The notes beneath the pieces are model-generated. The model was not told the origin of the DNA. It saw only the letters and a program-made list of their open reading frames with translations, and did not search any database. The position numbers were made by a program, and so were the translations under genes. Positions 25,901 through 34,319 of a stretch of DNA of 64,000 nt are shown in pieces (position 1 is the first letter of the stretch; every line of letters starts with the position of its first letter). The DNA comes from Brachybacterium sp. EE-P12 (GTDB lineage: Bacteria > Actinomycetota > Actinomycetes > Actinomycetales > Dermabacteraceae), in NCBI RefSeq assembly GCF_003711805.1, contig NZ_QXCP01000006.1, positions 186,001 to 250,000 on the forward strand, written 5' to 3'.

Positions 25901-26308
25901 TCATGAGCCGAAGACGAGGGTCCTGACGTGGTCGATGACCTCGTGGAGCTCGTCGTAGTCGCGAACGGCCGGATCTGCGACGACAAGGTTCCACAGCGTC
26001 GCGATGCCGGCCAGCAGTGCGAACACGACGACGGAGACGATCAGCCCAATCACGGCGGTGCGGGTGCCGTGATCGCTGCGACGCAGTCCCGCCCCGGCGA
26101 TGGCGATTCCGGCGGCGGCGAGAAGTGCCGGGACGACACCGATGTAAGGGATGAGAAGCAGGGGAGGTGAGGCGACCAGGGCGGCCAGGCACAGCACGAG
26201 GGCGAGGACGCCGCTGCCGGCAGCCGACCGGCCGGGCCAGGCAGGGGAGGACTCGTCGTGCTTCTGGACGTCGACGGGACGGTGCTGTTCCGGGTGCTCA
26301 GTGGACAT
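25901..26308 (-). CDS. small membrane protein, DUF4190-like
   Basis: The 135-residue protein has a hydrophilic N-terminal 32 residues and three hydrophobic segments (about 33-52, 53-77 and 84-107), ending in a soluble tail that contains DYDELHEVIDHV. The pattern resembles DUF4190-type membrane proteins; function unknown. AAGGAG precedes the ATG. It is 29 nt downstream of the second ABC permease, so it should be the last gene of the exporter operon. The region has visibly lower GC than the flanks. Confidence 0.65.
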   Translation of the reverse strand: MSTEHPEQHRPVDVQKHDESSPAWPGRSAAGSGVLALVLCLAALVASPPLLLIPYIGVVPALLAAAGIAIAGAGLRRSDHGTRTAVIGLIVSVVVFALLAGIATLWNLVVADPAVRDYDELHEVIDHVRTLVFGS

Positions 26309-26337
26309 GGGCTTCTCCTTCTCGATGCAGCGGTGTC

Positions 26338-27087
26338 TCAGACGCGGGTGTCGCGGTGCTCGAGGACGGCTGTGGTGCAGAGGACGAGCACCACGGTCCC
26401 CAGCGCTGCTGCGATGAGGATCGCCGCGACGTCGCCGCCGGTGATGGTCCCCTCATCGACGAAGGACCCGGTGCCCAGCAGCGCAGTGCGCGTGGCCAGC
26501 CCGTAGGGCGAGACGAGAGCGGCGTTGCCTGCGACCATGAGGGCGGCCGTCGAGAACCCGGAGGCCAGGAGAGCGACGGCGATCGGCACGGCGAAGGAGC
26601 GCATGAGCATCGACAGGCCGGACTGGAGCACCGCGGCTGGGACGGTGGCGACCACGAGCAGAGCCGTGATGCTCAGGTGCTGACTGTCCGGCATGCCCTC
26701 GAGGCTGAAGGCGAGCTTGCCGATGGCGAGCACTGACAGATAGAGGATGATCTGCATGAGCGCCGTCAGCCCGGCGATGACGGCAGCCTTGGCCACCACG
26801 ATGCGCAGTGATGAGGCGGGACTGCTCATCAGGGCGTTCCAGTTGCTGCCGCGGTGCTCGACGCGCCAGACGAGCGAGCCGAGGACGGCGATGCCGACGG
26901 CGAGCGGGAACAGGCCGTAGAAGCCGACCGACTGCAGCCACACGGTGTCCCAGCCGTCCTCGGGCGTCGTGCCGTCGGCGAGCTGAGTGGCCGCGCCGGC
27001 GAGGACGAGCACGACGGGCAGACCGATGACGATCGGCCAGGCGAGGGAGCGCTTGAGCTTGATGAGTTCGGCGGTCAGTGCATCCAT
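26338..27087 (-). CDS. ABC-2 type permease, LnrN-like
   Basis: The 249-residue protein has six hydrophobic segments and begins with the LTAELIKLKRSLAWPIV stretch typical of the lantibiotic-protection and linearmycin-resistance permeases. CAGGAGG precedes the ATG, which is 1 nt after the stop of the preceding permease gene. It would form a heterodimeric membrane channel with that permease and the ATPase, exporting or displacing a membrane-active compound; substrate not determinable. Confidence 0.8.
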   Translation of the reverse strand: MDALTAELIKLKRSLAWPIVIGLPVVLVLAGAATQLADGTTPEDGWDTVWLQSVGFYGLFPLAVGIAVLGSLVWRVEHRGSNWNALMSSPASSLRIVVAKAAVIAGLTALMQIILYLSVLAIGKLAFSLEGMPDSQHLSITALLVVATVPAAVLQSGLSMLMRSFAVPIAVALLASGFSTAALMVAGNAALVSPYGLATRTALLGTGSFVDEGTITGGDVAAILIAAALGTVVLVLCTTAVLEHRDTRV

Positions 27088-27088
27088 G

Positions 27089-27838
27089 TCAGGCCTCCTG
27101 ACGGTCGAAGCGGTCGGTGACGAGGGCGAAGGCGATCCCGATGACGACGGCCAGAGCGATGATGCTCGGGTAGCAGACGTCCACGGCGATGTAGCCGCCG
27201 CCGCCGTAGTCAGCTGCCGTGGCCAGTGCGTAGTAACCCCATGGAGTCACGTGCGCGGCGGCGGTCGGCAGGCCCTGGGAGAACACGGCGAGAACGCATC
27301 CGAGGACGCCGATCCCCAGGGCCACGAGCTGGTTCTCGACCTTCGCAGAGACGAGGAGATGAAGTGCGAGGACGACCAGGTTGACCGCGAGCATGCACAG
27401 GGTGAAGACGGTCCAGCGCCCCAGCGGCGGCGGTGCGAGGATCCCGACCAGCAGCTTCCCGCTGAGGATCACGAGCAGACCGGTGCCCAGGGTGGTCACG
27501 GTGACGACGAGGCCGAGGGCGACGAGCTTGGCTCGGCACATCACGCCGGGGGTGATCCCGGCCGTGGCCTGCGACAGCCAGCCGTTCCCGGTGTGCTCGA
27601 CCTCGGTCAGCCGGGAGGCGATGACGGCCAGCAGCAGCGGACAGATCAGCGGGATGCCCAGCGACATGCCCGCCAGCAGAGCGTTCCAGGCTCCGGGGCT
27701 GCCGGGGTCGAAGTCGGGGCTGGAGACCACGGTGAACAGCGACAAGCCGAGCACGGCCAGAGTCATGAGCACCGCGATGAGCCAGACGCGCAGGCGTCGC
27801 ATCTTGGCGAACTCGTTCGCCACAGCCGCCCCGCTCAC
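27089..27838 (-). CDS. ABC-2 type permease, LnrM-like
   Basis: This is also 249 residues with six hydrophobic segments and the opening ANEFAKMRRLRVWLIAV, paralogous in layout to its neighbour. The start is GTG at 27838, overlapping the ATPase stop by 4 nt (GTGA). It acts with the flanking genes as an exporter. Confidence 0.8.
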   Translation of the reverse strand: MSGAAVANEFAKMRRLRVWLIAVLMTLAVLGLSLFTVVSSPDFDPGSPGAWNALLAGMSLGIPLICPLLLAVIASRLTEVEHTGNGWLSQATAGITPGVMCRAKLVALGLVVTVTTLGTGLLVILSGKLLVGILAPPPLGRWTVFTLCMLAVNLVVLALHLLVSAKVENQLVALGIGVLGCVLAVFSQGLPTAAAHVTPWGYYALATAADYGGGGYIAVDVCYPSIIALAVVIGIAFALVTDRFDRQEA

Positions 27839-28743
27839 AGCCGACCTCCCGCGGTGAGCGACATGAAGACTTCCTCGAGGGTCTGCTCGTCCCGGCGGAC
27901 CCCGAAGACGCCCACGCCTTGGCCGACCAGAGCGGCGACGACCCCAGCGGTCTGACGGTCATCGAGCCCCGGGACGGTGACTTCGTCCGCCTCGGTCAAC
28001 TGCGCGCCGTGGCCACGAAGCACTGCAGCGGCAGCGTGCGGGTCCGTGCAGGTGAAGACGACGTCGGGAGTGGAAGCGGCCATGAGCTCAGCTCTGCTGC
28101 CCTGGAAGATCATCCGCCCGCCGGAGAGGATGCCGAGCATGTCGGCGGTCTTGTCGATCTCGCCGAGCAGGTGCGAGGAGACCATCACCGTCACGCCGTC
28201 GTCGGCCAGCCGCCGCAGCAGGGTGCGCATCTCCTCGATCCCGGCTGGATCGAGGCCGTTGGTGGGTTCGTCGAGGATGAGCAGCTTCGGCTCTCGTGCC
28301 AGGGCCATGGCGATGCCCAGGCGCTGCTTCATGCCCAAGGAGTAGTCACGGACCTGCTTGGTCATCTGGTCCTGGAGGCGCACGGCGCGTACTGCGACGT
28401 CGATCTGCTCGGTCGTGAGCCCCAGCAGGCGTTTCACGAGAGCCATGTTCTCGGCTCCGGTGAGGTGGGCGTACCCGGGCGGTGCTTCGATGAGCGAGCC
28501 GATGTCGCCCAGCAGCTCTCGGCGGGAGCTGCGGCTCATCGGCCGGCCCATGAGCTCCACCTGTCCGGTCGAGGGCTGGATGAGCGAGAGCAGCATCTTC
28601 ATCGTCGTGGACTTGCCGGCTCCGTTGGGGCCGAGGAAGCCGTAGACGCAGCCGGCGGGGATGTGCAGGTTGAGATTCTCGACGACGATGTGCCTGCCGT
28701 AGCGCTTGGTCAGGTTCGTGGTCTCGACGATGGCTGAAGACAT
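27835..28743 (-). CDS. ABC transporter ATP-binding protein, LnrL/BcrA-like
   Basis: The 302-residue ATPase has Walker [10 protein letters not shown] near 40, signature SLGMKQRLGIA, Walker B KLLILDEPTNGLDP and the H-loop MVSSHLLGE, with a C-terminal extension of about 80 residues seen in the drug and lantibiotic exporter subfamily. It energises the two permeases encoded downstream. A 122-bp gap with a perfect inverted repeat separates it from the response regulator gene, so its transcription may be controlled there. Confidence 0.9.
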   Translation of the reverse strand: MSSAIVETTNLTKRYGRHIVVENLNLHIPAGCVYGFLGPNGAGKSTTMKMLLSLIQPSTGQVELMGRPMSRSSRRELLGDIGSLIEAPPGYAHLTGAENMALVKRLLGLTTEQIDVAVRAVRLQDQMTKQVRDYSLGMKQRLGIAMALAREPKLLILDEPTNGLDPAGIEEMRTLLRRLADDGVTVMVSSHLLGEIDKTADMLGILSGGRMIFQGSRAELMAASTPDVVFTCTDPHAAAAVLRGHGAQLTEADEVTVPGLDDRQTAGVVAALVGQGVGVFGVRRDEQTLEEVFMSLTAGGRL

Positions 28744-28800
28744 GCTTCGACCATCCCGCTGCCGGACTCAGATCTCATCTGGCCACGGGCCCATCTCGAG

Positions 28801-28848
28801 CTATCACTCCAGGAGTAGGCGCTTCCTGCCGTATGCCTGAAGTGATAG
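28801..28848. promoter_or_regulatory. inverted repeat upstream of the ABC exporter operon
   Basis: CTATCACT (28801-28808) and AGTGATAG (28841-28848) are perfect reverse complements 32 bp apart, with a nested CAGGA/TCCTG pair at 28810-28828. The repeat fills the gap 58-105 bp before the ATPase start and is the best candidate for binding by the adjacent NarL-type regulator. It could instead act as a weak terminator for the regulator transcript. Confidence 0.45.
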
Positions 28849-28865
28849 ACGGCCGGCCGTCCTCC

Positions 28866-29534
28866 TCACGCGCCACCGGCTCGGATCAGGCCTGTCTCGT
28901 AGGCCAGGACCACCGCCTGGACCCGGTCACGCAGGTCGAGCTTGGTCAGGATCCGACCGACATGGACCTTGACCGTGCCCTCGGCGAGGCCGAGCTGGTC
29001 GGCGATCTCGGAGTTGGACAGTCCTCGGGCGATGTGTGCGAGCACGTCGTGCTCTCGAGGGGTCAGCTCCTCGAGCCGCGTGGTGGGTGCAGCGCTCGTC
29101 TGCCCGGGGCGAGAGCGGGCGAAGTGGCTGAGCAGGCGGCGGGTCGTGCTCGGTGCCACGACTGCATCGCCGGCGTGGACGTGTCTGATCGCCGTGGCGA
29201 GCTCCTCGACCGGGGTGTCCTTGAGCAGGAAGCCCGAGGCTCCCGCCCGCAGACCGTCGTAGGCGTACTCGTCGAGGTCGAAGGTGGTCAGGATCAGCAC
29301 CTTCGGCGGGTCATCCAACCCGGTGATGGCGCCGGTCGCCTCGACGCCGTTCATCCTCGGCATTCGCACGTCCATGAGCACCACGTCGGTCTCCACGGTC
29401 GCGACGAGTTCGAGAGCGGTGTCGCCGTCGTCGGCCTCGGCCACGATCTCGACTCCCGACTGGGATTCGAGCACCATGCGGAGTCCCGCACGGATCATCT
29501 CCTGATCATCGACCAGCAGCACACGTACCGTCAT
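28866..29534 (-). CDS. NarL/LuxR-type response regulator, LnrK-like
   Basis: The 222-residue protein has a receiver domain (phosphoacceptor Asp in VVLMDVRMP near 54, conserved Lys in FLLKD) and a C-terminal LuxR HTH (LTPREHDVLAHIARGLSNSEIADQL). Its start overlaps the kinase stop by 4 nt (ATGA). In Bacillus LnrJK and similar systems such a regulator activates the neighbouring ABC exporter; the same role is inferred here. Confidence 0.88.
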   Translation of the reverse strand: MTVRVLLVDDQEMIRAGLRMVLESQSGVEIVAEADDGDTALELVATVETDVVLMDVRMPRMNGVEATGAITGLDDPPKVLILTTFDLDEYAYDGLRAGASGFLLKDTPVEELATAIRHVHAGDAVVAPSTTRRLLSHFARSRPGQTSAAPTTRLEELTPREHDVLAHIARGLSNSEIADQLGLAEGTVKVHVGRILTKLDLRDRVQAVVLAYETGLIRAGGA

Positions 29535-30760
29535 CCTCGTCCTTCTCCGATCGGCAGCACGGCCCGCATCTCGAATCCTCCGCCGGGGCGCTCGCCGGTC
29601 GACAGGACTCCGCCGTGGGAAGCGACCCGCTCGCGCATCCCGACCAGTCCGTGTCCGTCGTCGTTCGCGGGCTCCTGCGGTCCCCGGCCGTCGTCGGCCA
29701 CGCTCATCGTGAGCGTGTCGTCCGTGATGTGCAGACCCACGTCGACGTGGGAGACGTCGTCGCCGGCGTGCCTGCGCACATTGGTCAGCGCCTCCTGCGC
29801 CAGGCGGTAGACCGTCAGCTGGAGACCTTCGGGGAGTCCGGCGTGCTCTCCCTCGTTCGTCAGCGTCACCGGCAGACCGGCGGCACGGGTCTGCTCGACG
29901 AGCACCGGGAGCTGCGCGATGCGCGGCTGAGGCGCGTGCGAGCCCGGCTCGTCCTCGCGCAGCACGCCGAGCATGCGTCGCATGTCCGACAGAGCGGTGC
30001 GACCCGTGTCACGGGCGGTGAGCATCGCCGACTTCGCCGTGTCCGGATCGGAGTCGACCTTCGACGCGGCCCCGTCGGACATGAGCACGACGACGCTGAG
30101 GCTGTGGGAGACGATGTCGTGGATCTCGCGGGCGATGCGTGCCCGTTCCGAGGCCGCGACGATGGTCGCCTGGGCCTCCTTCTCCCGCGCCAGCTGCTCG
30201 GTCTGCTCACGGAGGCCGTCGATGTGGCGGCGGCGAATCTGTACGAGCCGACCCCAGGTCCAGCACCACAGCGTCACGACGATCAGGAGGCCGAGCTGTC
30301 CGATGTCGATGAAGTCCTGGCCCAATCTCGGCGTGACCGTGGCCAGGAGCCAGACGATCGTGGCGACCGTGCCGGCCGACGAGACCCACCAGATGAGCAG
30401 GGACGCGGCGTTGTAGACGGCGAACAGCAGCATGGCGTCCGCCGGAAGGAGCGGGGCGCCGAGCAGAAGCTGGGCCGAAGCGGCCAGCAGCATGATGCCG
30501 AGGACTCCCAGCGGGTAGCGGCGACGCAGCACGTAGGCTCCGCAGATCGCCGCCGAGACCAGGAGCAAGGCGATGCCCTGCGGGGCGCCTGCGGCATAGA
30601 GGGGGATGATCGGCACGCTGTACAGGTACACGCCGACGGCGATCAGGACGTCGACCAGCCACATCCGCTCAGACAGCCAGGAACCCGGTGGTGGGGCGTC
30701 ATTCCCTGCCGCAGAGCTGCCGTCGGTGCTTGCAGCAGTCACCGGTGCCGGGGGGAACAT
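29531..30760 (-). CDS. sensor histidine kinase, LnrJ/DesK-like
   Basis: The 409-residue protein has a short cytoplasmic start, five or six membrane helices (about 37-170), a coiled linker and a HisKA_3/HATPase core: phosphoacceptor His in RIAREIHDIVSHSLS, N-box EALTNVRRHA and a G-box VADDGRG...GLVGMRERV. There is no large extracellular sensor domain, so it likely senses within the membrane. The ATG at 30760 follows TACGTT by 7 nt, so the module may be leaderless. Confidence 0.87.
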   Translation of the reverse strand: MFPPAPVTAASTDGSSAAGNDAPPPGSWLSERMWLVDVLIAVGVYLYSVPIIPLYAAGAPQGIALLLVSAAICGAYVLRRRYPLGVLGIMLLAASAQLLLGAPLLPADAMLLFAVYNAASLLIWWVSSAGTVATIVWLLATVTPRLGQDFIDIGQLGLLIVVTLWCWTWGRLVQIRRRHIDGLREQTEQLAREKEAQATIVAASERARIAREIHDIVSHSLSVVVLMSDGAASKVDSDPDTAKSAMLTARDTGRTALSDMRRMLGVLREDEPGSHAPQPRIAQLPVLVEQTRAAGLPVTLTNEGEHAGLPEGLQLTVYRLAQEALTNVRRHAGDDVSHVDVGLHITDDTLTMSVADDGRGPQEPANDDGHGLVGMRERVASHGGVLSTGERPGGGFEMRAVLPIGEGRG

Positions 30761-30767
30761 ACGATCC

Positions 30768-30773
30768 AACGTA
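30768..30773 (-). promoter_or_regulatory. -10 element of a leaderless promoter (LnrJ-like kinase)
   Basis: On the minus strand TACGTT lies 7 nt before the ATG at 30760. The divergent DevR-like gene starts 130 bp away. Confidence 0.45.
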
Positions 30774-30890
30774 ACCGGTCGGGTTCGGGAAGGTCCTCCC
30801 TCGCCGCGACATCGGCCCAGACGACAGGACGCGGTCCGGCACCGGTGCGATAGATTGCTCAGCGCCCGAGGACTCGAGGAAGGACGCCCC

Positions 30891-31520
30891 GTGACAGCGA
30901 CCCAGCAGGACGGCCCGATCCGCGTGATGCTCGTCGACGACCATGAGGTGGTCAGGCGCGGCATCGTCACCGCGATCGACGCGAGCCCCGCGCTCACCGT
31001 GATCGGCGAGGCCTCCTCCGTCGCCGAGGCGACCCGTCGCCTCCCGGCCATCCGCCCGCAGGTGCTGCTGGTGGACCTGCAGCTGCCCGACGGCACCGGC
31101 ATCGACGTCATGAAGAAGGCCCGCGAGCTCGATCCGGAGCAGCGGATGCTGGTGCTGACCAGCTTCGACGACGACGCCGCGCTGCGCGAGTCCCGCGCGG
31201 CCGGCGCCGCGGGACTGATCCTGAAGTCCTCCCGCTCCCAGGAGATCATCGAGGCGATCCAGGCCGTGCACGTGGGGCGCTCCGTCTGGCCGGCCGACCA
31301 CGTCGAGGACGGCCCGGACCTGTCCGAGTCCGATCAGCGGATCGTCGAGCTGATCGGCGACGGGCACTCCAACCGCGAGATCGCCGACGCGCTCGGCATC
31401 GCGGAGAAGACCGTGAAGAACCGCGTCACCGTGATCCTGCAGACCCTCGGGATGCAGCGCCGCACGCAGGTCGCCGCGATGGTCGCCGCCCGCCGACGGG
31501 CCGGCTGGAAGCCGCAATGA
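30891..31520 (+). CDS. DevR/DosR-like response regulator
   Basis: The 209-residue regulator has a receiver domain with VMLVDDHEVVRRG at the start, phosphoacceptor Asp in LLVDLQLPDG and Lys in LILKSS, then a LuxR-type HTH with NREIADALGIAEKTVKNRVTVIL; the AEKTVKN recognition-helix wording is characteristic of DevR/DosR. GAGGAAGGA precedes the GTG at 30891. It converges with a GAF histidine kinase gene (7 bp between the stops) that ends the cyd operon, and that kinase is its likely partner. Confidence 0.88.
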   Translation: MTATQQDGPIRVMLVDDHEVVRRGIVTAIDASPALTVIGEASSVAEATRRLPAIRPQVLLVDLQLPDGTGIDVMKKARELDPEQRMLVLTSFDDDAALRESRAAGAAGLILKSSRSQEIIEAIQAVHVGRSVWPADHVEDGPDLSESDQRIVELIGDGHSNREIADALGIAEKTVKNRVTVILQTLGMQRRTQVAAMVAARRRAGWKPQ

Positions 31521-31527
31521 GCTGAGC

Positions 31528-32637
31528 TCAGGCCGTCGGCAACGTCACCCGCCAGGAGATCATCGTCCCCGGCTCGAGGCTGATCGCGTCCACCCAGCCC
31601 GAGTGGCGCCGGGCGCGCGAGGACATGTTCGCGAGTCCCGAGCGGCGCCGCACCGTCGGGTCGATCCCGCGGCCGTTGTCCGAGACGTTCACCTGCACCA
31701 CCCGGTCCACGCCCTCGGAGAACACGCTCACGGAGACCGCGACCGCGCTCGCATGCGCGTGACGCGCGGCGTTGGCGAGGCACTCGCGCACCACTGCCAC
31801 CACATCGTCGGCGATCTCCGGCGGCAGCTCCGCGTCCATCTGGGCCGGATGCGGCGGCAGGCGCAGCGAGGGCACGAAGCCGAGCCCGGCGGTGGCGAGC
31901 CCCACCTCGCGGCGCAGCTGCTCTGTGAGCGTGGCCTCGGAGCGCTCGCGGCGCAGGGACTGCACGATCAGCCGGATCTGCGCGACGGCGTTCTCGACCC
32001 CCTGCACGGAGGCGGCGACCGAGGAGCGGATCCGGGCCTTCGACGGGGTGACGTCCGGGGAGCCGAGCGAGTCCACGAGCCCCTCGAGCTCCATGCCGAC
32101 GGCGAACAGCTCCTGGATCGCGAGGTCATGCAGGTCGCGGGCGATGCGGCCGCGCTCGTCGTCCATCTCGGTGTCGGCGCGCAGCGTCGGGGCGCGCAGG
32201 GTGAGGCCGACCAGCCCCGCGAGCGCGTCGAGGCGCTCCCGGTCCGCGTCGGTGAACGCCTCGGAGCCCCCGGGGCGCAGCACGCCGAGCAGTCCGGTGC
32301 CCTGCTCGGCCGCGTCGATCACGGCGAGCAGCACCCGGCACGTCTCCTCGCCCACGGGGAGCGTGTCGATCGCCTCGAGGGACTCGGCGTCGGCCTGCTC
32401 GAGCGCCGCGCCGACGGGATCATCCGCGGGGACCTCCTCGCCGAGGAGGGTGGCGGCGTCGGATCCGTCGACCATCTCGATCGTCCAGGAGTCCCGGTCC
32501 AGCGGCAGCACCAGCAGGGCGCTGCGCGCGCCGAGATCGGTGCGGGCCGAGTGCACCATCAGCTCGAGCAGGTCCTCGGTCTCGCCGCCGGCGAGGACGG
32601 CGCCGGCGAGGTCCTGGATGCGGGGTCGCTCTCTCAT
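31528..32637 (-). CDS. GAF-domain sensor histidine kinase, DevS/DosS-like
   Basis: The 369-residue soluble kinase has one N-terminal GAF domain (about 15-155) and a HisKA_3/HATPase unit: RGRIARDLHDLAIQELFAVG with the phosphoacceptor His, VRECLANAARHAHA and VNVSDNGRGID. DevS/DosS proteins of Mycobacterium have two GAF domains, the first with haem; here only one is seen, so what it senses is open. Its start overlaps the cydC stop by 4 nt (ATGA), so it is translated with the cytochrome bd operon. A redox or oxygen signal is inferred. Confidence 0.85.
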   Translation of the reverse strand: MRERPRIQDLAGAVLAGGETEDLLELMVHSARTDLGARSALLVLPLDRDSWTIEMVDGSDAATLLGEEVPADDPVGAALEQADAESLEAIDTLPVGEETCRVLLAVIDAAEQGTGLLGVLRPGGSEAFTDADRERLDALAGLVGLTLRAPTLRADTEMDDERGRIARDLHDLAIQELFAVGMELEGLVDSLGSPDVTPSKARIRSSVAASVQGVENAVAQIRLIVQSLRRERSEATLTEQLRREVGLATAGLGFVPSLRLPPHPAQMDAELPPEIADDVVAVVRECLANAARHAHASAVAVSVSVFSEGVDRVVQVNVSDNGRGIDPTVRRRSGLANMSSRARRHSGWVDAISLEPGTMISWRVTLPTA

Positions 32638-34319
32638 CTCGTCTCCTCGAGGGCGGTGCGGGCATCGGGCAGCAGGCGCAGCACGGGCGTGCCGGCGGGG
32701 ATCGCCTCCTCGCGGTGGGTGACCACGACGACGGTGCTCGAGCTCGGGACGAGGGACTCGTCGCCGCGGCGCAGCAGGGCGCCGAGCAGGGCGTCGCCGA
32801 GCGCGGTGTCGAGATGCTCGGTCGGCTCGTCCAGCAGCAGCACCGGGCCGCGGCGCAGCACGGCGCGGGCCAGCAGCAGGCGGCGCCGCTCCCCGCCGGA
32901 GACGGTGGTCCCGTCGGGGCCGAGCACCGTGTCGAGCCCGCGGGGGAGGGTGCGCACCCAGTCCTCGAGGCCGACGGCGGCGAGCGCCGCGAGGACGGTG
33001 CCGTCCCCGAGGTCGCCGCGCACCACGCGGAGGTTCTCCCGCAGCGTCGTCGCGAAGACGTGCCCGTCCTCGGCGAACATCGTCACCGCCTCGCGCAGGG
33101 AGGCGGCGTCGGTGCGGACCTCGCCGCCGAGCGGGGCGAGGAGCCCGGCGAGGGTCGCCAGCAGCGTCGACTTGCCGCTGCCGGAGGGGCCGACGACGGC
33201 GAGGCGCGTGCCCGGGGGGAGGTCGAGGTCGAGGCCCGCGACGCGCGGGGAGCCCGCGGACCAGCCGGCGGTGAGCGCACGCGCCTGCAGGCTCGCGCGC
33301 TGGGGGCGCTCGGCCGGCACCGGAGGGGCCGGGTCGGCCTCGGGCTCCCCGGCGACCGCGTCGAGCCGCTCCGCGGCGGCGCGGGAGCGGGCGTGCTGGG
33401 TCGCGGCGGCCGGCAGGGCGGTCGCCGCCTCGAAGGACGACAGCGGCAGCAGGAGCAGGATCCCGATCTGGCCGGCGGAGAGATCCCCGGCGGTCCAGGC
33501 CGTCCCCGCGGCGAGCAGGGATCCGAGCACCGCCAGGACCATGCTCGCGGGCACCGCGGCTGCGGCGAGGGCGGCGGGGCGGGCGGCGCGGTCGATCGCC
33601 GCGTCGTGCGCGGCCTGAGCCCCGTCGAGCCGGTCGAGCGCGGCGTCGAGCCGGCCGTCGACCCGCAGCGCGGTCGCGTCGTCGAGGATCTCGAGGGACT
33701 GCGCGGTCACGGCGGAGCGGGTGGTGAGCACGGCCTGCTCGGTCAGGGCCGCGGCGCGGTGCGCGAACAGCGGGGCGGCGACCGTGGCGAGGAGGAGGGC
33801 GAGGGCCATCGCCGCGGTCGCCGGCCACGACAGCGGTGCGAAGGTCGCGAGCACCACGACGAGCATGACGGCGGCGACGATCGCGGGCACGATCGCCTTG
33901 ATGACGTGGTCGCCGAGCTCCTGCGCGTCGTCGCCCAGCCGGGCGAGCAGCTCGCCGCGTCGCAGCCGGGTCAGCGCGTCGTCCGTGCGGGCGGCGAGGG
34001 AGGTGAACAGCGAGGTGCGCAGCGAGACCACGCCGCGCAGCGCGACGTCGTGGGTGAGCATCCGCTCGAGCCAGCGGAACACGCCGCGGGAGACGCCGAG
34101 GGCCCGCACCATCACCACCGCGACGGTCAGGTCGAGCACGGGGGGCATCGTCCACGCCCGGGTGACCAGATAGGCGGAGACCGCCGCGAGGGCGAAGGCG
34201 GAGCCGAGGGTCGCGGTCGCGGCGAGCACCGCGGCGAGCAGGCGCGCCGGCGGGATCGCGAGCGCGTGCTCGGCTCGGCGCAGCGCATCGGCGGGAGCGG
34301 CGGGGACGGGGGAACTCAT
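32634..34319 (-). CDS. cydC: heterodimeric ABC transporter subunit CydC
   Basis: The 561-residue half-transporter has six membrane helices (about 25-310) and an ATPase domain: Walker A GPSGSGKST, signature VSGGERRRLLLARA, Walker B VLLLDEPTEHLD. With CydD it transports cysteine or glutathione and affects haem availability for cytochrome bd assembly. It overlaps cydD and the kinase gene by 4 nt each. Confidence 0.93.
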   Translation of the reverse strand: MSSPVPAAPADALRRAEHALAIPPARLLAAVLAATATLGSAFALAAVSAYLVTRAWTMPPVLDLTVAVVMVRALGVSRGVFRWLERMLTHDVALRGVVSLRTSLFTSLAARTDDALTRLRRGELLARLGDDAQELGDHVIKAIVPAIVAAVMLVVVLATFAPLSWPATAAMALALLLATVAAPLFAHRAAALTEQAVLTTRSAVTAQSLEILDDATALRVDGRLDAALDRLDGAQAAHDAAIDRAARPAALAAAAVPASMVLAVLGSLLAAGTAWTAGDLSAGQIGILLLLPLSSFEAATALPAAATQHARSRAAAERLDAVAGEPEADPAPPVPAERPQRASLQARALTAGWSAGSPRVAGLDLDLPPGTRLAVVGPSGSGKSTLLATLAGLLAPLGGEVRTDAASLREAVTMFAEDGHVFATTLRENLRVVRGDLGDGTVLAALAAVGLEDWVRTLPRGLDTVLGPDGTTVSGGERRRLLLARAVLRRGPVLLLDEPTEHLDTALGDALLGALLRRGDESLVPSSSTVVVVTHREEAIPAGTPVLRLLPDARTALEETR

